NCBI GenBank assembly: GCA_033026295.1
Contig: CM065171.1
Span: 3,923,957-3,987,956 of the forward strand
Length of the DNA: 64,000 bases
From: Channa striata
Lineage: Eukaryota; Chordata; Actinopteri; Anabantiformes; Channidae
Direction of reading: 5' to 3'
The position numbers were made by a program, and so were the translations under genes. Of this stretch, positions 25,154 through 39,159 are shown piece after piece. Under the pieces are notes generated by a model, which was not told the DNA's origin, did not search any database, and worked only from the letters and a program-made list of their open reading frames with translations. Within the stretch, counting starts at the first letter, position 1, and every line of letters starts with the position of its first letter.

Positions 25154-27400
25154 CTGCCCCAACTTCTATTATACAGAGAGGCGGACGGCAGAGAAACTGT
25201 ATCAGAAACAGTCAGCGCAAATAAAATGCTGAGAATCAGTCAGCTTTGATACTCTGCACGGGCGAGGCACCACGTCATCACAACACAACCTGCATTAATG
25301 GCGTTTAAAATAATGCGTTAAAAGCGTTCACAATAACTTTGCAGTCGTGCTTTATTTTCTTGAAAATGTTGACAGCACTAGGTGGTAAATTACGTAAATA
25401 GCAATTTGCAAATACATTTTAACTGAATATATAGGTAATCTTTTTTTTATACAGCATTGTTGCACTGTTTCTTCGGTTTTGTTTACGCACCCACAGTAGT
25501 TACCTAAAGTGAGGAATGATTGTGGTCTTATGTAACATAAGAAGAAAAAAAAAATGTGATAGTTCAAACATAAGTAATAACATTCATTCCTTGGCTGAAC
25601 CAAAATGTCTGTGTGTTAGGTTTAGACAGAAGACTTTCGAATCAAAGCCAGATCTTTGGTGTGATAGCAGAGCAACTGCACAGAATGTGCTGGTTTGGTG
25701 CCATTCAGTCAGTGACATCAGCAACAAAATAGAAATTTTTCAGTCGACCACTTAATCTGATAAATCTCAACTTTTGTATGCATTGGCATGAAGTTGTATA
25801 CAGATACAGTGTTTGGTCCCCAAAGGACGGGAAGCCTTTCAGAATGAATCCTGACTTTTCTTTGCATATTTTGCATAGCCATTTATGTTCATGCCTTTTG
25901 TGACAAATTGGTGACTTCTAATCTTGGACCACCAATTTTGTTGAATCAAAGGAAATATCTAGACAATAAGATAGATTTTCATTTCATAATAAATAACAAT
26001 CAAGCTACAATATGTAGATTCAGTAGGTGGCTTGATTGCATGAGAATGAAAATTAATCCATTCATGGCATGAAAAATGTGGTATCAAACACGGTACACTT
26101 TTGCAGCATGTGATGCCCCGGGTTTGACTGTGAATGAGTCTGTGCCATCAACAGAACCTCTCCACATTAAGATGAGTTATGAAGCATGTCTCTGCTAAAA
26201 CAAATAATTGAAAACAATACTTAATGCAGATTTAATCTTCAATTAACATCACATTTAGTCATGCCTTTTTGATATCTAAAATGATAATGAGCTTTGTCTT
26301 AGTATATTGTTTATAGTTTCTATGTAATTAGGAAGCAAAAGTATGTTGCTGAATTGCAATGTTCATTTTCCTCTTGCCATCTTAGAGGAAAGTGAACATT
26401 TTGGTGTTTATCTGACAGCAGCTGACAGTCTGCTCGAGTGTCGCTCACCAAAGCCAAGAAGACACAAAGCAAATGAACTTGTTGTGTAACTACAGTGGGC
26501 ATGCAGTGTTGTCAGCAGTGATTTTGTAGGGAAGAGTAGGGAACCACGTCAGAATCTGAACAGGAAGTAGAGGCATTTTTAGTTAAGTTTACATGTTGTG
26601 GTACACATGTTGTTTGGTTGTAATGGAAAAAGACCGATACAGGAAGTAGTCTAGGTACATACACAGCAAAAAACACATCTTACCTGTGTAGGCATAAATA
26701 GGTTACACTTAAGAAACTTCAGTTATTAGGTCCAAACTGAAAATATGCCAACAAATTGAGCACTTGTCAGTCCAGTGGAAAAAAACCACATCCAGTTTAT
26801 AAATGACTAATAAAGCTCATTTAATGTGTATTTGTGAGATGTAAAATACAGGAAAACTAATTCCACATGGTAATAATATTTTAACATATTCAATATTTAT
26901 ATTTACATTATTGCAGAAATATTGTAGAAAAATTACACGTTTTAGATATTTATAGTATGTTTAACATTTCAGGACTTTAATCGATACATTAAGTTGGCAA
27001 AATGTCCAAATGGTTCCAAGCATGCCTTTTGAAATGTATATTAGATTAGTTACCCACTTAAAAAAAAATAAAAAATAACTAAACAAAAAACAAAAATGTG
27101 ATGAATCTATCTGACTTCCTGCGATAAAATATCTCTCTACGTCTAGCTTAGAATGCCTCCAGATGGCATCACCCTGAGGAACCTTCAGTTCCTATTTATA
27201 TGATCTTGTTGCTCATACTTTAGATTTTCCCTGTCCAGACCTCCTCCAGATGACATCATCTGAACTGAGAAAACTTCTCATCCGGAGGAGGTTTTCCACG
27301 ATAAGCAAAAACATACTTAATATAGGGACGTCCAAGGGACATTTAAACACATTCATGTATAACAAACAAGATTAAACTGGCCTAAATTCTAAATATTATT

Positions 27401-28095
27401 TCTGGAGGAAACCAGACACTGCTGATTATCTGCTTAATGCAATCCCTACAGTGAAGCATGGCGGTGGCAGCATCATGCTGTGGGGGTGTTTCAGCATTAG
27501 GGACTGAGATACTCTTCAGGATTGTGTGAAAGCTGAACAAAGTACAGAGAAATCCTCAATGAAAAGCTTGTCCACAGTCCTGAGGGCCTCAGACTGAGCT
27601 GAAGGCTTACCTTTTAACATGACAACAATACTAAGAAGACAGCCAAGGAGAGGCGGGGGAACAACTCTGTGAATGGCGTGGAGTGGACCACCCAGAGCTG
27701 TGACTTGAACCATACTGAACATCTCTGGAGAGACGTGAAAATAGCTGCCGACATTCCCCATCCAACCTCACTGAGCTTAAGAGAGTTTGCAAAGAAGAAT
27801 GGCCGAAATTTCCCAACTGAGCTGTGCAAAGCTTTTTGGAACATACCCAGAAAGACTCAAGGTTGTAATTTGGTACCAAAGGCATTTCAACGTAGTACTT
27901 CGAATGGCGTCTGAATACTTATGTACGTGTAATATTTCTTTTCAAAAAATTTACATTATTTTGAGGGTACTGAGGGAAGATTAGTGAGAAAGAAAAAAAC
28001 ATTTAAAGACATAAAAAAACAGCAGTTTCAAGCTGCAACGTAACAAAACATGAAGAGTAAAAAGTGAAGGGGGTAAGACAACTTTCTGAATCTAC
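27401..28095 (+). mobile_element. Tc1/mariner transposon relic, C-terminal half with 3' end
   Basis: Reads WRKPDTADYLLNAIPTVKHG and GGGSIMLWGCFS, then after a deletion SCDLNHTEHLWRDVK and a FPTELCKAFWNIPRKTQG segment equivalent to the C-terminus of Tc1-like transposases. Past the stop, GCAACGTAACAAAACATGAA and GTGAAGGGGGTAAGACAACT correspond to the 3' terminal region of this family. The middle catalytic part (DNDPKHT region) is scrambled, so the element cannot move. The N-terminal DNA-binding half is absent. Confidence 0.85.
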
Positions 28096-30923
28096 TTTGT
28101 GTAAATAAAAGTCCAATACTTCAGCTGTTGATGATGACACATGAAAAACGATTTGATAACTGGTGAATGTTAGAAATGTCACCCAGTTAAATTAAACCTT
28201 GTTGTTCAAAGTTTAAATTTTGTTCAAATCACCTCTGTGCATAAGCACAGCCTCACACAGCCACCAGCAGGGCTGCGGCCTCTGAGTCACGTTCAGTCTT
28301 TTGAACTAATCCACACAAAGAAGCATGAAGGAAGTGGACACACTTCTTATGGACAGGGTTTAGTGTAGGTTCCGAAGCCTTTCTAGAGTGACAACAACAA
28401 CATAAGGAAGTATAACGAATTTAAAAATGACAACCCATCTTTAAGATGGCAAATGTTCAAGCCAAAATTATTCATTTGTGGCAAGCTGTTTATACAAATT
28501 TACTTTGTCAGCTAATATTAATGATGTGGATTTGAAACTAATTTGTGCTTAATTAGACAGCACCATCGGTGAGTCTTTTGCTATCTGTGCTGTAGTTCAG
28601 ACGTCGCTTTATTTACCACATGCAACTGTGGAGGGATAAAATAAATAGAAAAGATGGAAATTTCTGCTTTATTGTTCAACCAGCGCGAGTGTGAGAATTG
28701 ACTCTTAATTTCATCATAACATTCAAATTCTGCGTGGAGTTACAGTTGAGACAGTGATAAAAGCTTGGTGTTTCACTTAATTGGTTGCAAAGAGCCCCTC
28801 ACTTCCACCATTAAAGATCAGAGCCTCAGGATACACAGAACATCAGGCTCAATTACACAAAGTTAAACAGGGTCATCACGTCTCCTTCTCACCACTAGAA
28901 GCAGCAAAAAGTGGATTTCGTCATCGTGTTTGTAGTTAAAAGGATTTGTTGAAACGCTCTCACCCCACTTTTGGCCTTGTTTACAGAGCGATTTATGCTA
29001 ATGAAGACACTCTGCTTCAGTTCACTTGCTTGCAAAGGATTCGAAACTAGAACTGGCAGCATGTGACAGCTAACATGCTACATCTCTCATCTAGGTAGAG
29101 GTTGTGAAAGGTTTGCTTCTATTTATAATGCTGGAAAGAGGAGCAAACAAGAGCCGCATTTTGACTCTGCCAGGAATGTTGTGAAAATCGCATTTTTCAT
29201 CTGCAAGTCAGATTCAACAGCACAAAAAGGCCAGGTAGTTAAAACCCTGTCAGGATCACCGGGACTGACGTCGGCACCCACGGGACCCCGTAAAGTAAAC
29301 GCAATAAACCAAAATGCAGCAAAACGTGAGCGTGGTCCCCTGGCGGTTGAAGTTAAATTGAAGCATGTTTTTTTTTCTATTAGGAAGAGTGAGGGGATAT
29401 ACTGTGCAATCTTTACACTAATGTTGACTGAAGGTAAGTTTGAGAAACATAATTACAGTTTGATTGAAGAAATGTGGAAAAAGCTGAGGAGAGAGAGGAA
29501 AAAAAAGACAGAACACATCCATCATGACGGAGTTTAACCACTTCAAAAGCCTTTTTCGACTTTTTCAACTCTGAAACACCTGCCGTTGCAACACAATACA
29601 ATTCGAGAGCACCACTACTGTGGCTTTCATAATCATGACAGTTGAATCAACATCTTTCTGTTTAAAAATGGAAAATTATAACCTTCGTGAAGGGAAGAGT
29701 TGTTGCAGGACTATTGTATTAGACTGTTCCCCACAGATGGAATTTAAAGCAGACTCCTCTTCACCTCCACCCTTTACATGTGCTTGACACCCGAGTGTCA
29801 TCCCTGCATCGATGGCAATTGCTTCTACATCAACATGTCATAGCAGAGAACTGTTTTTCACATCCTTTTTCTGTCCAAACCAAACTTGCATGATTTTCAT
29901 TTTGCTGTTTTTTTTCTGTTGGCTTGTGCATTCCCTGTTGAAATTGTGGATGCTGAATAATTGAGCTTTGACACTGATACTAAAGGATGAATGCGACAGC
30001 CACCAGTGTTAAAATTGCTGGAGGCAGGGGAGACACATTCAGACTTAGGCATCATGATGTTGGAACTTGTGGTGCTAACAGGGATATTTTGTATTGAGAA
30101 AAATGTCAAACTGTCTCTAGGTGTCTCAGAGTCACTCGATTCAAATTCTGTGAGTTGAATAATGTAGGCAGGATATTTAGGAAATGTGTCAAGATGTGTT
30201 ATTATATGCGTTTGCTGTAAAGATCCCTGAATATTATTTGACAACATTTTGGACCAGAGCTTGTTTCCCAAATAGCGGTGCTGTCACAAAATCATCTTGC
30301 ATTAATTACACAGATTTAAAACGAGCAACATTTCCCATTTCACTGGTATGAAAAAACACTCTAGTGTTAAACTCTATGCTTACTGCACCATGAAGCTCAA
30401 ACTTTATAATTTTTGAGTGACGATCAGCCTTCAACCCTATCGGAGCAGAGCAATAATTTCTGCTTCATTAGTTAAGTTAGCATTCCTAATTATTGTAATT
30501 TTATAACGATGAATGCCTCAAGGGCTGTGCAGAATGTGGCAGGGCATAAAGACTGAAGCAAAGCTGTATCCGAGCGTGGAGAGGACGGGCTGGGCACAGC
30601 AGAGAGGACTGAGGTAAAGTCCTAAACAAGCACAACTTGAGATTTAATGTAAAGATATGAGCTGAATGTGAGCCTAAAGCTGCGAGTATCAATATCCCCA
30701 TATTTTGTGGTAATATTACGCAACACATTTGCTGCGTGATACCTTAACGAAGTTACTGACAGCACCAGTTTCCAGTTAAGCAAATAATAATGCTATTCTG
30801 CTAAATAACAGTGTTTAAACACAATGATGCTGTGAGCTAAATGCTAAACTGCTAAAGTTTTAATGCTTATCATAATGTCCAATGCTCTGTTAAACTCAAT
30901 TGATCATTTGCAATCAGCACTAT

Positions 30924-31180
30924 GGGGTGACTGTGGCTCAGTTGGTAGCACGGTCGTCCACCAATCCCACAGTTTTTGGTTTGATCCCGGCTCCTCTGGT
31001 CACATGTCAAAGTGTCCTTGAGCGAGACACTGAACCCCCACTTAGTTGCTCCCGGTGAGTGTCGGGCAGCTCCCCCATCGGTGTATGAATGTGTGTGTGT
31101 GAATGGGTAGATAAGAAGCAGTGTAAAGCACTTTGAGTACCAACAGGTAGAAAAGCGCTATATAAGTGCAGACCATTTAC
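30924..31180 (+). repeat. tRNA-derived SINE-like element
   Basis: The head contains a box A-like TGGCTCAGTTGGTAG (from about 30933) and a box B-like GGTTTGATCC (30978-30987), about 40 bp apart as in a tRNA promoter. The body GTGTCCTTGAGCGAGACACT, GAACCCCCACTTAGTTGCTC and the end AAAAGCGCTATATAAGTGCA are those of a widespread teleost element. No intact tRNA can be folded, so this is not a functional tRNA gene. Confidence 0.75.
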
Positions 31181-33995
31181 CAATAAAAACAAAATTTAGC
31201 TCAGAAAGAAAGTGGCACAATATGTTTTTGCAGGTCTGCGTTTTCTCGAATACTGTCTCAAACATGTCCAATGCAATTTCCTCAAACCCTCTTCACCTCA
31301 TAGTTGCTGTTGCCAACCAGCATTTATCCATTCACATTTAAATTCCACTATAAAGAGGTACAGTATGCTCAGTAGTAACAACTGTTAGCAGCTGTGTCAG
31401 GGTTCAAGTAAAAGAAGGAAAAAGAAACTAATTATAACTTCAGCCTGGTTGTGACACACCAGTGAAAAAACAACATACTTTGTTGTTAATTGGCAAATTC
31501 AGTGTTTAAAGACCTGGGAGTTCAAATAAAGAGCTCGGCAGTTATGGGATTATTAGAACATTTGCTGCCACAGTATTCAATTAAGTTTCCTTTAGCATGC
31601 AACCTGCAGCACGGAGCAGGTTGTGGGTTTTGATGTGTTTCTTTTGCTTACATTTAAAATCATATTTACATAATTTGAACATTCTTACGTTTAGTTACTC
31701 CATACTGGCTTATTCTCACCGGCGCGGTCTCCAAAGCCTGTGCTTTGAGGTATTCTTTAAGTCTTTAGGTTCTTTATGCTTCATCCTCTTCTCTCTTCCT
31801 CTGGTTACTTTCTGCCTGTCTTTATTCACCAAGGTTAAACATTGCAGAATAATTTCAATTAATGACTATACCTAAGTTTTACGTAAAAAAATAAAAAAAT
31901 CCCATATACTGTAGCACACACTGTGTTCTTATTGATATTTTTATGACTGGAATTTGTGTTGGATTTGGAATTTGAACTAGGATCAGTTTTACCGTGTCAT
32001 CGATGTGCAGCTCATTACACATTCTCCAGCTTCTAGAATCTGAAAGTTCATGTAGCAGACGAGCCAAACTTCTTTTTGTTTCGCAGAGCCAATACTTTGG
32101 CTACGAGATACTTATTTGTCATATGTATTATTTATCTTCTCTATTTTGGTGGATTTTAACTCAGGGACATATCTCAAGCTTGGCTAAGACCTACACAGGA
32201 CGAGGCAAGTGAAGCTTAAACATTATTTCCACCAACTGTGCCGTAGTCTCTGACAGTTAGGAAGGAGACTGACCAGTTGTCGCAACTATTTTCCTGGAAA
32301 ATTAAACTCTTTCAGTGGCTTGTACCAGCAGCAAGAAACAACCAACAGTGATGTATTAAAATTGGACAACATCAAGCGGGTATATTAAAAACGACACCAT
32401 CATGTAGACTGAATCTTTATTGGATAGGTCAACAAAGCAGATGATTTCCAACATAAGGGCAGAGTTTTGAATCCAGTGTGAAACAACTGTTATAACTATA
32501 ATATGTACAGACCTGACGGGATGCTATGAATGTGCCGGGATGAACGAGATTTCCATGCAACATGCTGGGACATTATAACCTGGCAAACGTAGATGTAGTA
32601 AAGGAAGCTGTGACTGTAGATTATAATCCAGCATTTTGCCTTTTTCTGATCACACCCGCTACACCAGCGACGTCATTTTTAGCGACTGGAGAGAGTTTAG
32701 AGTTTATTATGTCAAACAGTGATGTATCAATGGGTGTTTAACTTCTAACAACATTTTTTAACAAAAACTAGAATGTTTTCATTTATCTACATATTTGTTT
32801 TTTTTGGGGGGGTTTCTTTGAAAACAAAGTTTTCTGTTAGCAAACTGTTTTTATTATGTGACATAAAATTACTAGATATTGTGTAAAGGATTTTATATAA
32901 TATACAGTGTAACCTTTTTCCTGTTACAGCGAGGATGATGCTAATGCGATTAACTAAAAGGAACACATTTGCACTTTGGCACCTTAAAATGCATTTATTA
33001 CATAAATATGGATAAGAACCATGTGTGCTATTTTGCTTTAGAGTTCTGCAATCTACGTACTGACATCAAGCCTGTGGTAGTGCAGTTTGTCAGAAGTGAG
33101 ACCCAGCGGAGCCGTTAGCTTCATGCCCTCATAATGAGCTTTTTACTGTGAAGGCTAACAGGACAGCTCAAACAGACACTCTTCCAAAACAAGCAGGATA
33201 ATTAAAGGCAAAGGTTAAGACAGTCATTTCAAATTTTAACCTCCAAAGCCACGCAACAACAAATAACAAAGATACTGAGTGAAATAAAGCGAGAAAACAA
33301 AAGAAACTGGGAGATAAGTCACAAATAAAAAATACCCTGCAACAAGTGCAGAGGTCCCTCAACTTCAACACATATGCAGACACACATGTCGAGAGATACT
33401 GTATGGCCAATCTGAATTATATTATTAGAATCACTTTTTATTTTCCAACTACAGCCCATTTCTATGACTGTCCCAGCACAGTGCAGCTCACTCTGCTCAC
33501 TCTATGGGTCTCTTCAGCCACAATTTCAATATGATACTCTGTGAGAAATATTTTCTGTGATACTTAGTAAGGAGTAAAAAATAGTAAGGAATCATATTTT
33601 GCATTGCACGTATCTATGCTTGAAAAAGACTCTGATGAAGGCAATATCAAAATGAAAACACTCCTGAGTGTGAAACAAACCCAATACGCGGTGTGCAAAT
33701 ATTTTGTTTTAGTGTCAAGTTAATTTTTTATTAAAGTCAAACCAAACGCGTAATTCCATTAATGACATGCACAGCAATAACGCTTCTGTGTGAACACTTT
33801 CAGAATATTGCATCACTCTATTGATTTATTTATATTTTTACTTTTTTGGCAATTTCTAATTTGCTCATATCTAACCTTGAATTTCTTTGCCTGCAAAATG
33901 CTTGTAGGGAATAAACAGCACTGACTGGCAGAGCTCATTGTCTTAAGTGGTGTAAATCAAAGGAAAGAGAAGATTTCTAAACACGGAAAGGTGAA

Positions 33996-34012
33996 AATAT
34001 ATATATATATAT
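33996..34012. repeat. Short (AT)n run near the donor of the EGF exon
   Basis: About eight AT units, some 120 bp from the exon at 34132-34409, on its downstream side in transcript direction. Confidence 0.8.
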
Positions 34013-34131
34013 ACATGCAATTTCAATGTGATCTAATTTTACAGGATCAGCTCCCACAAAGCATGAAAGTATCATTAGTATCATAATAAAACTGGAAATA
34101 TAAGAGGGATGTGAGTTCATGTTCTGCTCAC

Positions 34132-34409
34132 CTGTAACCATGCTGAGTGTCCACACAAACTCCACCATTGAAGCAGGGGTTTCTGGGATATGCAGCGCAG
34201 GGCTGATGGGACTGCTCCCTTCCTGAGCAGGAGCATACGGCTGTGGATTCCACGGTGACAGACACAAGACTCATAGTCCCACAGTCCACCACTGTCGGCG
34301 TGTCTCGCACATTCAATACGTTGGTGCAGCCACTGGCCTTGGAACACTCTGAACTGGGGCACTCATCTACTCGGACTTGGAAAACGCTGACCTGCAGGAA
34401 TGACTGGAG
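34132..34409 (-). CDS. Type III cadherin, internal exon: cysteine-rich segment and start of EGF repeat
   Basis: Fourth exon. The acceptor is CTTTCTCTATCCAG and the donor is gtgagc. It starts on a codon boundary and reads 92 codons, LQSFLQVSVFQVRVDECPSS to DTQHGY, plus two bases of an Arg codon. The first part holds the cysteine pattern DECPSSECSKASGC...VVDCG...AVCSC, which matches the cysteine-rich stretch of DN-cadherin in spacing. The last part, QPCAAYPRNPCFNGGVC, gives the first three cysteines of an EGF repeat. The other three are in the next exon. This is the extracellular region next to the membrane, where fly DN-cadherin is known to be processed. No damage is visible. Confidence 0.95.
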
Positions 34410-35079
34410 CTGGATAGAGAAAGGAAAAGAAGAAGATGCCAGAAAAGGGGGAACTTTAGTGGCGCTATTGTGCAGGCACTGCTTATGCTTTTGTTTTTCA
34501 AGTAAATGGTAGCCCACAGACAAGTAGCACAGTGCAACGAGGTGCATGTCTCTTATGGAGAGGCACTTCTACAGCCGGTGAGCACTTTTTTACATTCCCC
34601 TTAAGTGTAACTTAAAATAAAAGGTTTTCTGATATAACAGCATAAGAACAAATCCAACACACCTGTTACTACTTCACCTAGTCCTTGTTAGAAGAATAAT
34701 TCAGACAGACATGCCGATTGCTTTTTAGAGCCTCTTTCACGCATGAACTTTGGATATAATTGCCAAACGTGGAGTTGTCTGGCCACCTTGGATTGTGCGC
34801 TACACACCGAGAAGACAGTAGCTTCAATGCTAAAGTATCCAGGAAACCCACACACACAGATCAATGTTTACTTTTTGACTTGTGCCAACTTCTAGAGCAC
34901 AACTCGGAATGATCAAAACCCTACATCAGCGGACTGAGCGTGTGCCAACGAGGGTGAAGGGAAAGGAGAAGGAACACAGACACACTGAGAAGCACCTGTG
35001 GCTACTAAAGCTAGACTTGTGTTAAATGCAGAAAAGGATCCAGCAGGAGCACATCCACAACAGACAGGAAAAACAAGGA

Positions 35080-35600
35080 CATTATCATTCCATACATTGC
35101 TGAAGTATCTGAGCATCTCAGGAGAATCTTCAATAAACACCACATCCCTATTTCAACAAGGAAACAGACTGAGACAGAAAGTGGAGCACCCCAAGGACAA
35201 AACACAGACATAAGCACAGCAATGCAGTATATGCTGTCCAATGCAGCGAGGAATCTACAGATTTACATTAGCAATCCATCTGCATCTGAAAGACAAGCAT
35301 CACTCCTTCAAAGAGAGCAATGTCCACATTCTGGACCGGGAAGCCGTGAACGCGGTATTAAGAACTTGATTTATGACAGACTAGAGACTCAGAGGAGGAG
35401 GACTGCGACACCACTTATCAATCAAAGCATGCAGTTTTTTTCATTGTTCTCAAGCGGGTTCCACATTCGTTCACACTGTGACCCTTGTCACACATCGTTC
35501 AAAACATGTGACCCCTACAAAACCTGGAAGTGGGGTGGAAGAAAAACCTCTAGGTGACTTATAGATTCCACAGAATTCATAGAACTACAAGCAAGTCCAG
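35080..35600 (+). mobile_element. Penelope-like element relic with GIY-YIG endonuclease tail
   Basis: Broken plus-strand frames read RRIFNKHHIPI, NRLRQKVEHPKDKTQT, then IHLHLKDKHHSF, ESNVHILDREAV and RGGGLRHHLS. In fish genomes these lines occur in this order in the endonuclease end of Penelope-like retroelements (RPKDKTP, HLKDKGHSFEDSNVHILDRE, ERGVKEAI, NRGGGLRHHLS; from memory). The central ECxDLYIGET segment, which contains the catalytic GIY-YIG residues, is largely lost. At least four frameshifts are present and the reverse-transcriptase half is missing. Confidence 0.65.
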
Positions 35601-35659
35601 TTGCCACTGAGCGGCACTCCTGGGATAGAATCTTCACAGACGGACAGTTAACAAACAGC

Positions 35660-35885
35660 AACATTCACCATCGGTTAGCTCTGCCATCTCACAGCTAGAG
35701 GGTTCTGGGTTTGAACCCGCGCCCTCGACCTTGCGTGGATTTTCCTCCAGGTACTTTCTTTTCTTCTCACATTCCAAAGACATGTATGTTAGGTTAATTA
35801 GTGAGTAAGACAGGCTGGTGACCTGTGCACTGTGTACCTGAACCTGAACAGGTTAAGTGGTTTCTGATAACGAAAATGAAAAATA
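35660..35885 (+). repeat. Fish interspersed repeat with tRNA-like head
   Basis: GGTTAGCTCTGCCATCTCAC and GGTTCTGGGTTTGAACCCGC, then TCACATTCCAAAGACATGTA, TGTTAGGTTAATTAGTGAGT and CTGGTGACCTGTGCAC, follow the order of a very common teleost repeat. Antisense copies of the same family lie at 53425-53565 and 59810-59985. Confidence 0.7.
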
Positions 35886-38554
35886 AACACTGCCATAACT
35901 TTTACTTTCACAACTAGTTGTCCCGAGTCTCAAAACTTCTACAATGCCTTGCGTTTTCCATTTCAGCCAATCATCTCCTCCATAGGGCAAGTTAAAACAG
36001 TTGGCAAAAAGCTCCCAACATATGGAACATATGCGGGTTCTTAAGCTTACTTCCCATGTCACATTGGCTGGAAATCAACATCAACTCACCAGAGGATATT
36101 AATTGACTTTAGTCCAGCTTTAACATGAAAGTGTTTCAGATCTTCTCTGCATATGTTACCTTTTACCTCATACCTTTTTTAAATACTTCTACTTATACAT
36201 TCCAAAGTTTTTATGAAAATTCCCAGGGGCATATGTGGTGACTAAAGCTATCCTAGTTCCAAACTTTATGGTTTAGTGAAATAATTGTGGAGATTTATTG
36301 GAGTTTTACACCAATTTAAACCAATAAATGTGTATCGGATGTTAACACTAATTTATCAATTTGAGAACATTTGCAAAAAGAACTATTCCAAAAGTAGTCT
36401 TGCAACTAACATGCAACGCAAGATGCAACTCTTTAACACCAGCTCTACCTCATGATATCATCTTTTTACTGTACACATGCACAGGTAGTACATTCTGCAA
36501 ATTCAGTGTATGCATGTGTGTGAGAATTTCAGGCCAGGCAGCAATGAAGCGAAAAGAAAAGTGTGACTCCCGAGGTTGAGCGATTTGATATGCACTGTAT
36601 ATGGTATGTTTAATTTGGACGTGCCGTCCTTGGTAAGAGTGACACCGGTCAAGTGTATTCCCTCTGAGTTTGCTAGAGATGCATGTACCTTACTTAAGTC
36701 GAGCAGGTATGCAGAGAGGCATGCATGCACAGACCCACACAAACCCACACAATGTAGAAGGGGTCATTTCCTGCTCAATGTCTGGACTGACTGGACCTCA
36801 TTCAGTGAAATCGGATTGCGCTCAGTAACCCTACAGTTCACTTTTGCTCCACTGCCCTGTAGTGGCTGGACATGTGATATAGATCATGAGTTATAGATTT
36901 TTGACAACTATGTCTAATCGCTTTGAATTTGGGTCTAAAATATGAATTCAAATAGGACAGTGCAATAGTGACACATTATGAGTCACTAGACATATTTTGT
37001 TGAGTCATTTCTTCCTTTTTTTAATATCTTTGTAACAAAATTCTGTTGGTGTAAACTGATCATATGCTCTTTTCAGACATACAGTCTGAACTTATCTGAA
37101 GATTGTGTTGAGAAGCCGTATGTGAGAATGCGAATGTCATTGTTAGTTGGCTGAGACAATGCAACAGACTTTACCGGGCCAACTTTGTACGACAACATCT
37201 GTGTAACAGCTGATGGTGCCCATGTGTGAGCAGGTCATTCTCTGGATTTTTTTTTTTTCAGGAAGTCAATGCGCGTTCGGGGAGCCAGGGTTCTCGACAG
37301 TTCATGACCCATTTATTCCTAATCATGCGACTACCACTGCTTTGATGTGCTGTGATTTCCAGAGCCTACTTAGCATGTGTCATGCTGTGCCTCTTGCACA
37401 CTCTACCCAGACGCTTCTCTTAGCTTAAATCAAACAGAGCATTTTAAAAAGGTGAGAATGTGTCTGACACAGGGAATCTCCTGTTGTGTGCTACACGTGT
37501 GAAAGAAGATCTCCAGACCTGCTTCTCCAGACATTTTCTGGGCAGCAGGCTTTGGCTACTTTATTTAGTTCATGAGTCCTTCCTGCACCTTAATGTTTTT
37601 GATAGGAAGAAATATCAGGTGGCGTTAACATTCTTCCAATGTTAGTGGGTGCTACATAACAGATGTATTAGCTGGATCAACCAAACATGCTGCAGAGGTT
37701 GTGTCAATCACCCTAATTGGAAGAGTGAACTGTAAGTCATGCTTAGTGTTAAAGCGATGTTCAATACGTGTCCCGACAGCATATAACATAGAAAACATTA
37801 AATATAAAATAGCTGCAAACCCGACCAATCTACCGTAAATGTGAACACCGTGAAAATTCGACTCTGTTTACCCTTGCTTCTAAAATTTGTCTTGAGCATT
37901 CAGATGACGTGGATACAAGTAAATAAATGAATGATGGTTTGGGACACAGGTAAGATGAAAATAGATTGACGTGGCACTGAAAAACTCTGGACACGAGTAA
38001 TCTGTGAGATACCTTGGACATGTTTTGGTGCAGCTGCTTCCTCAAAATAAAATTAAAAACCAAGACTAAGCACGGTCTCTGTGGCTCCAGTCCACGGGTG
38101 ATTCTCACTTGAAAGGAGGACAATGGGCAAAACTGTTCTTATACAATAAAGTCCCAAATCACAAAAATGCCTCAAGTGCCTCAACTTTGGTCATTAAATC
38201 CTTTACCCCCACCCCAATCCAACCTATCCCACAGACACAAAACAGCTTTATGAGAAAATAATGGAATAAATAAAAAAAGTGAAAGAAGGAGGATTGTTTA
38301 AAGGTAAATCAAACAATCTGCTAAACCTGGGAAGTTAACATCTGTGGTAACGTGTCTAGCAAAGAGTTTGGAGAAATTAAAGTGAGGTTGAAACTAAATT
38401 TCCTATTATTTATGTAGTAAATATAAAACTCACTTTCTTACTGGCCACAAACTGTACTCAGCCTTAACATTTGTGCTTATTTATAGTATAACAGTCATGA
38501 TGACATATGTTGAAACCTCTTGCAGAATGATATAAACAAGAAACGTTCTGTCGG

Positions 38555-38765
38555 TCAAGGCAGATGGCCGCCCACCCTGAGCCTGGTTCTGCTGGAGGTT
38601 TCTTCCGTTAAAACGATTTTTCCCTCTCCACTGTTGCCTATAGCTGCTCAAGGGGGATTTGTTGAATTTTCTCTACATATCTTCAAAATCTTTACTTTAT
38701 TATGGAAAATGCCTTGAGGTGACTTTGCTGTAAATTGGCGCTATATAAAAGTTGAGTTGAAAATT
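38555..38765 (+). repeat. Fish interspersed repeat, SINE or LINE 3' end
   Basis: CAGATGGCCGCCCACCCTGA, GCCTGGTTCTGCTGGAGGTT, TCTTCCGTTAAAACGATTTT and the end AATTGGCGCTATATAAAAGT belong to one of the most abundant teleost repeats. The end matches the tail at 1790-1860. Confidence 0.8.
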
Positions 38766-39159
38766 TAGCAAAAAGTTTGGCAAAAATGATATTTTATCCT
38801 GAGCAAACAGCACACAACTGAGAGGTTGCTGTTTTTCCATCAAAGATTATGTATGTAATCATGACTAGGTTTGAACATCAAAAGTGTTTTAAAGTCACCT
38901 CCACAGACAGAAGTGGAACATCATGACTGTCACCTCTATTTCATACAGAAAAGATGGTGGGCAGAGTTACTGCAATGAAACAAGATCATTTTCAACACCT
39001 TAACAGTAACTGTAACTGCATTATGAAAAGGGGTATAAGTGTATTTAAAACCATTTATTGATACCAGTGCCAAAATCTTGAAGAAGTGAAAGACCACAAA
39101 AAATACCTAAAAGAGACTCTAGAAAACTTTCTCGACAGCTACATTAAACTCTGCATGAA

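Larger units (their letters stand above)
10513..34131 (-). other. Intron of 23619 bp in the cadherin gene
   Basis: Recognised content: an antisense SINE-like copy (16640-16761), a LINE fragment (17270-17470), an unassigned coding-like stretch (18125-18450), a hAT relic (23316-23839), an L2-like LINE (23848-24961), a Tc1 relic (27401-28095) and a tRNA-derived SINE (30924-31180). I see nothing nameable in 12500-15340, 19750-23300, 24962-27400, 28096-30923 and 31181-34131 apart from simple repeats. No exon was expected here, because the exons on both sides join in phase and give a continuous EGF repeat. Confidence 0.7.

Noticed and set aside
27150..27300. Repeated CCAGATG-CATCA motifs, also seen near 18025
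   Set aside because: Two or three loose matches with weak hairpin potential. Not enough to define a repeat family.
30924..30995. Possible functional tRNA gene
   Set aside because: The box A/B-like parts belong to a SINE body. No complete cloverleaf can be formed and the usual 3' part is absent.
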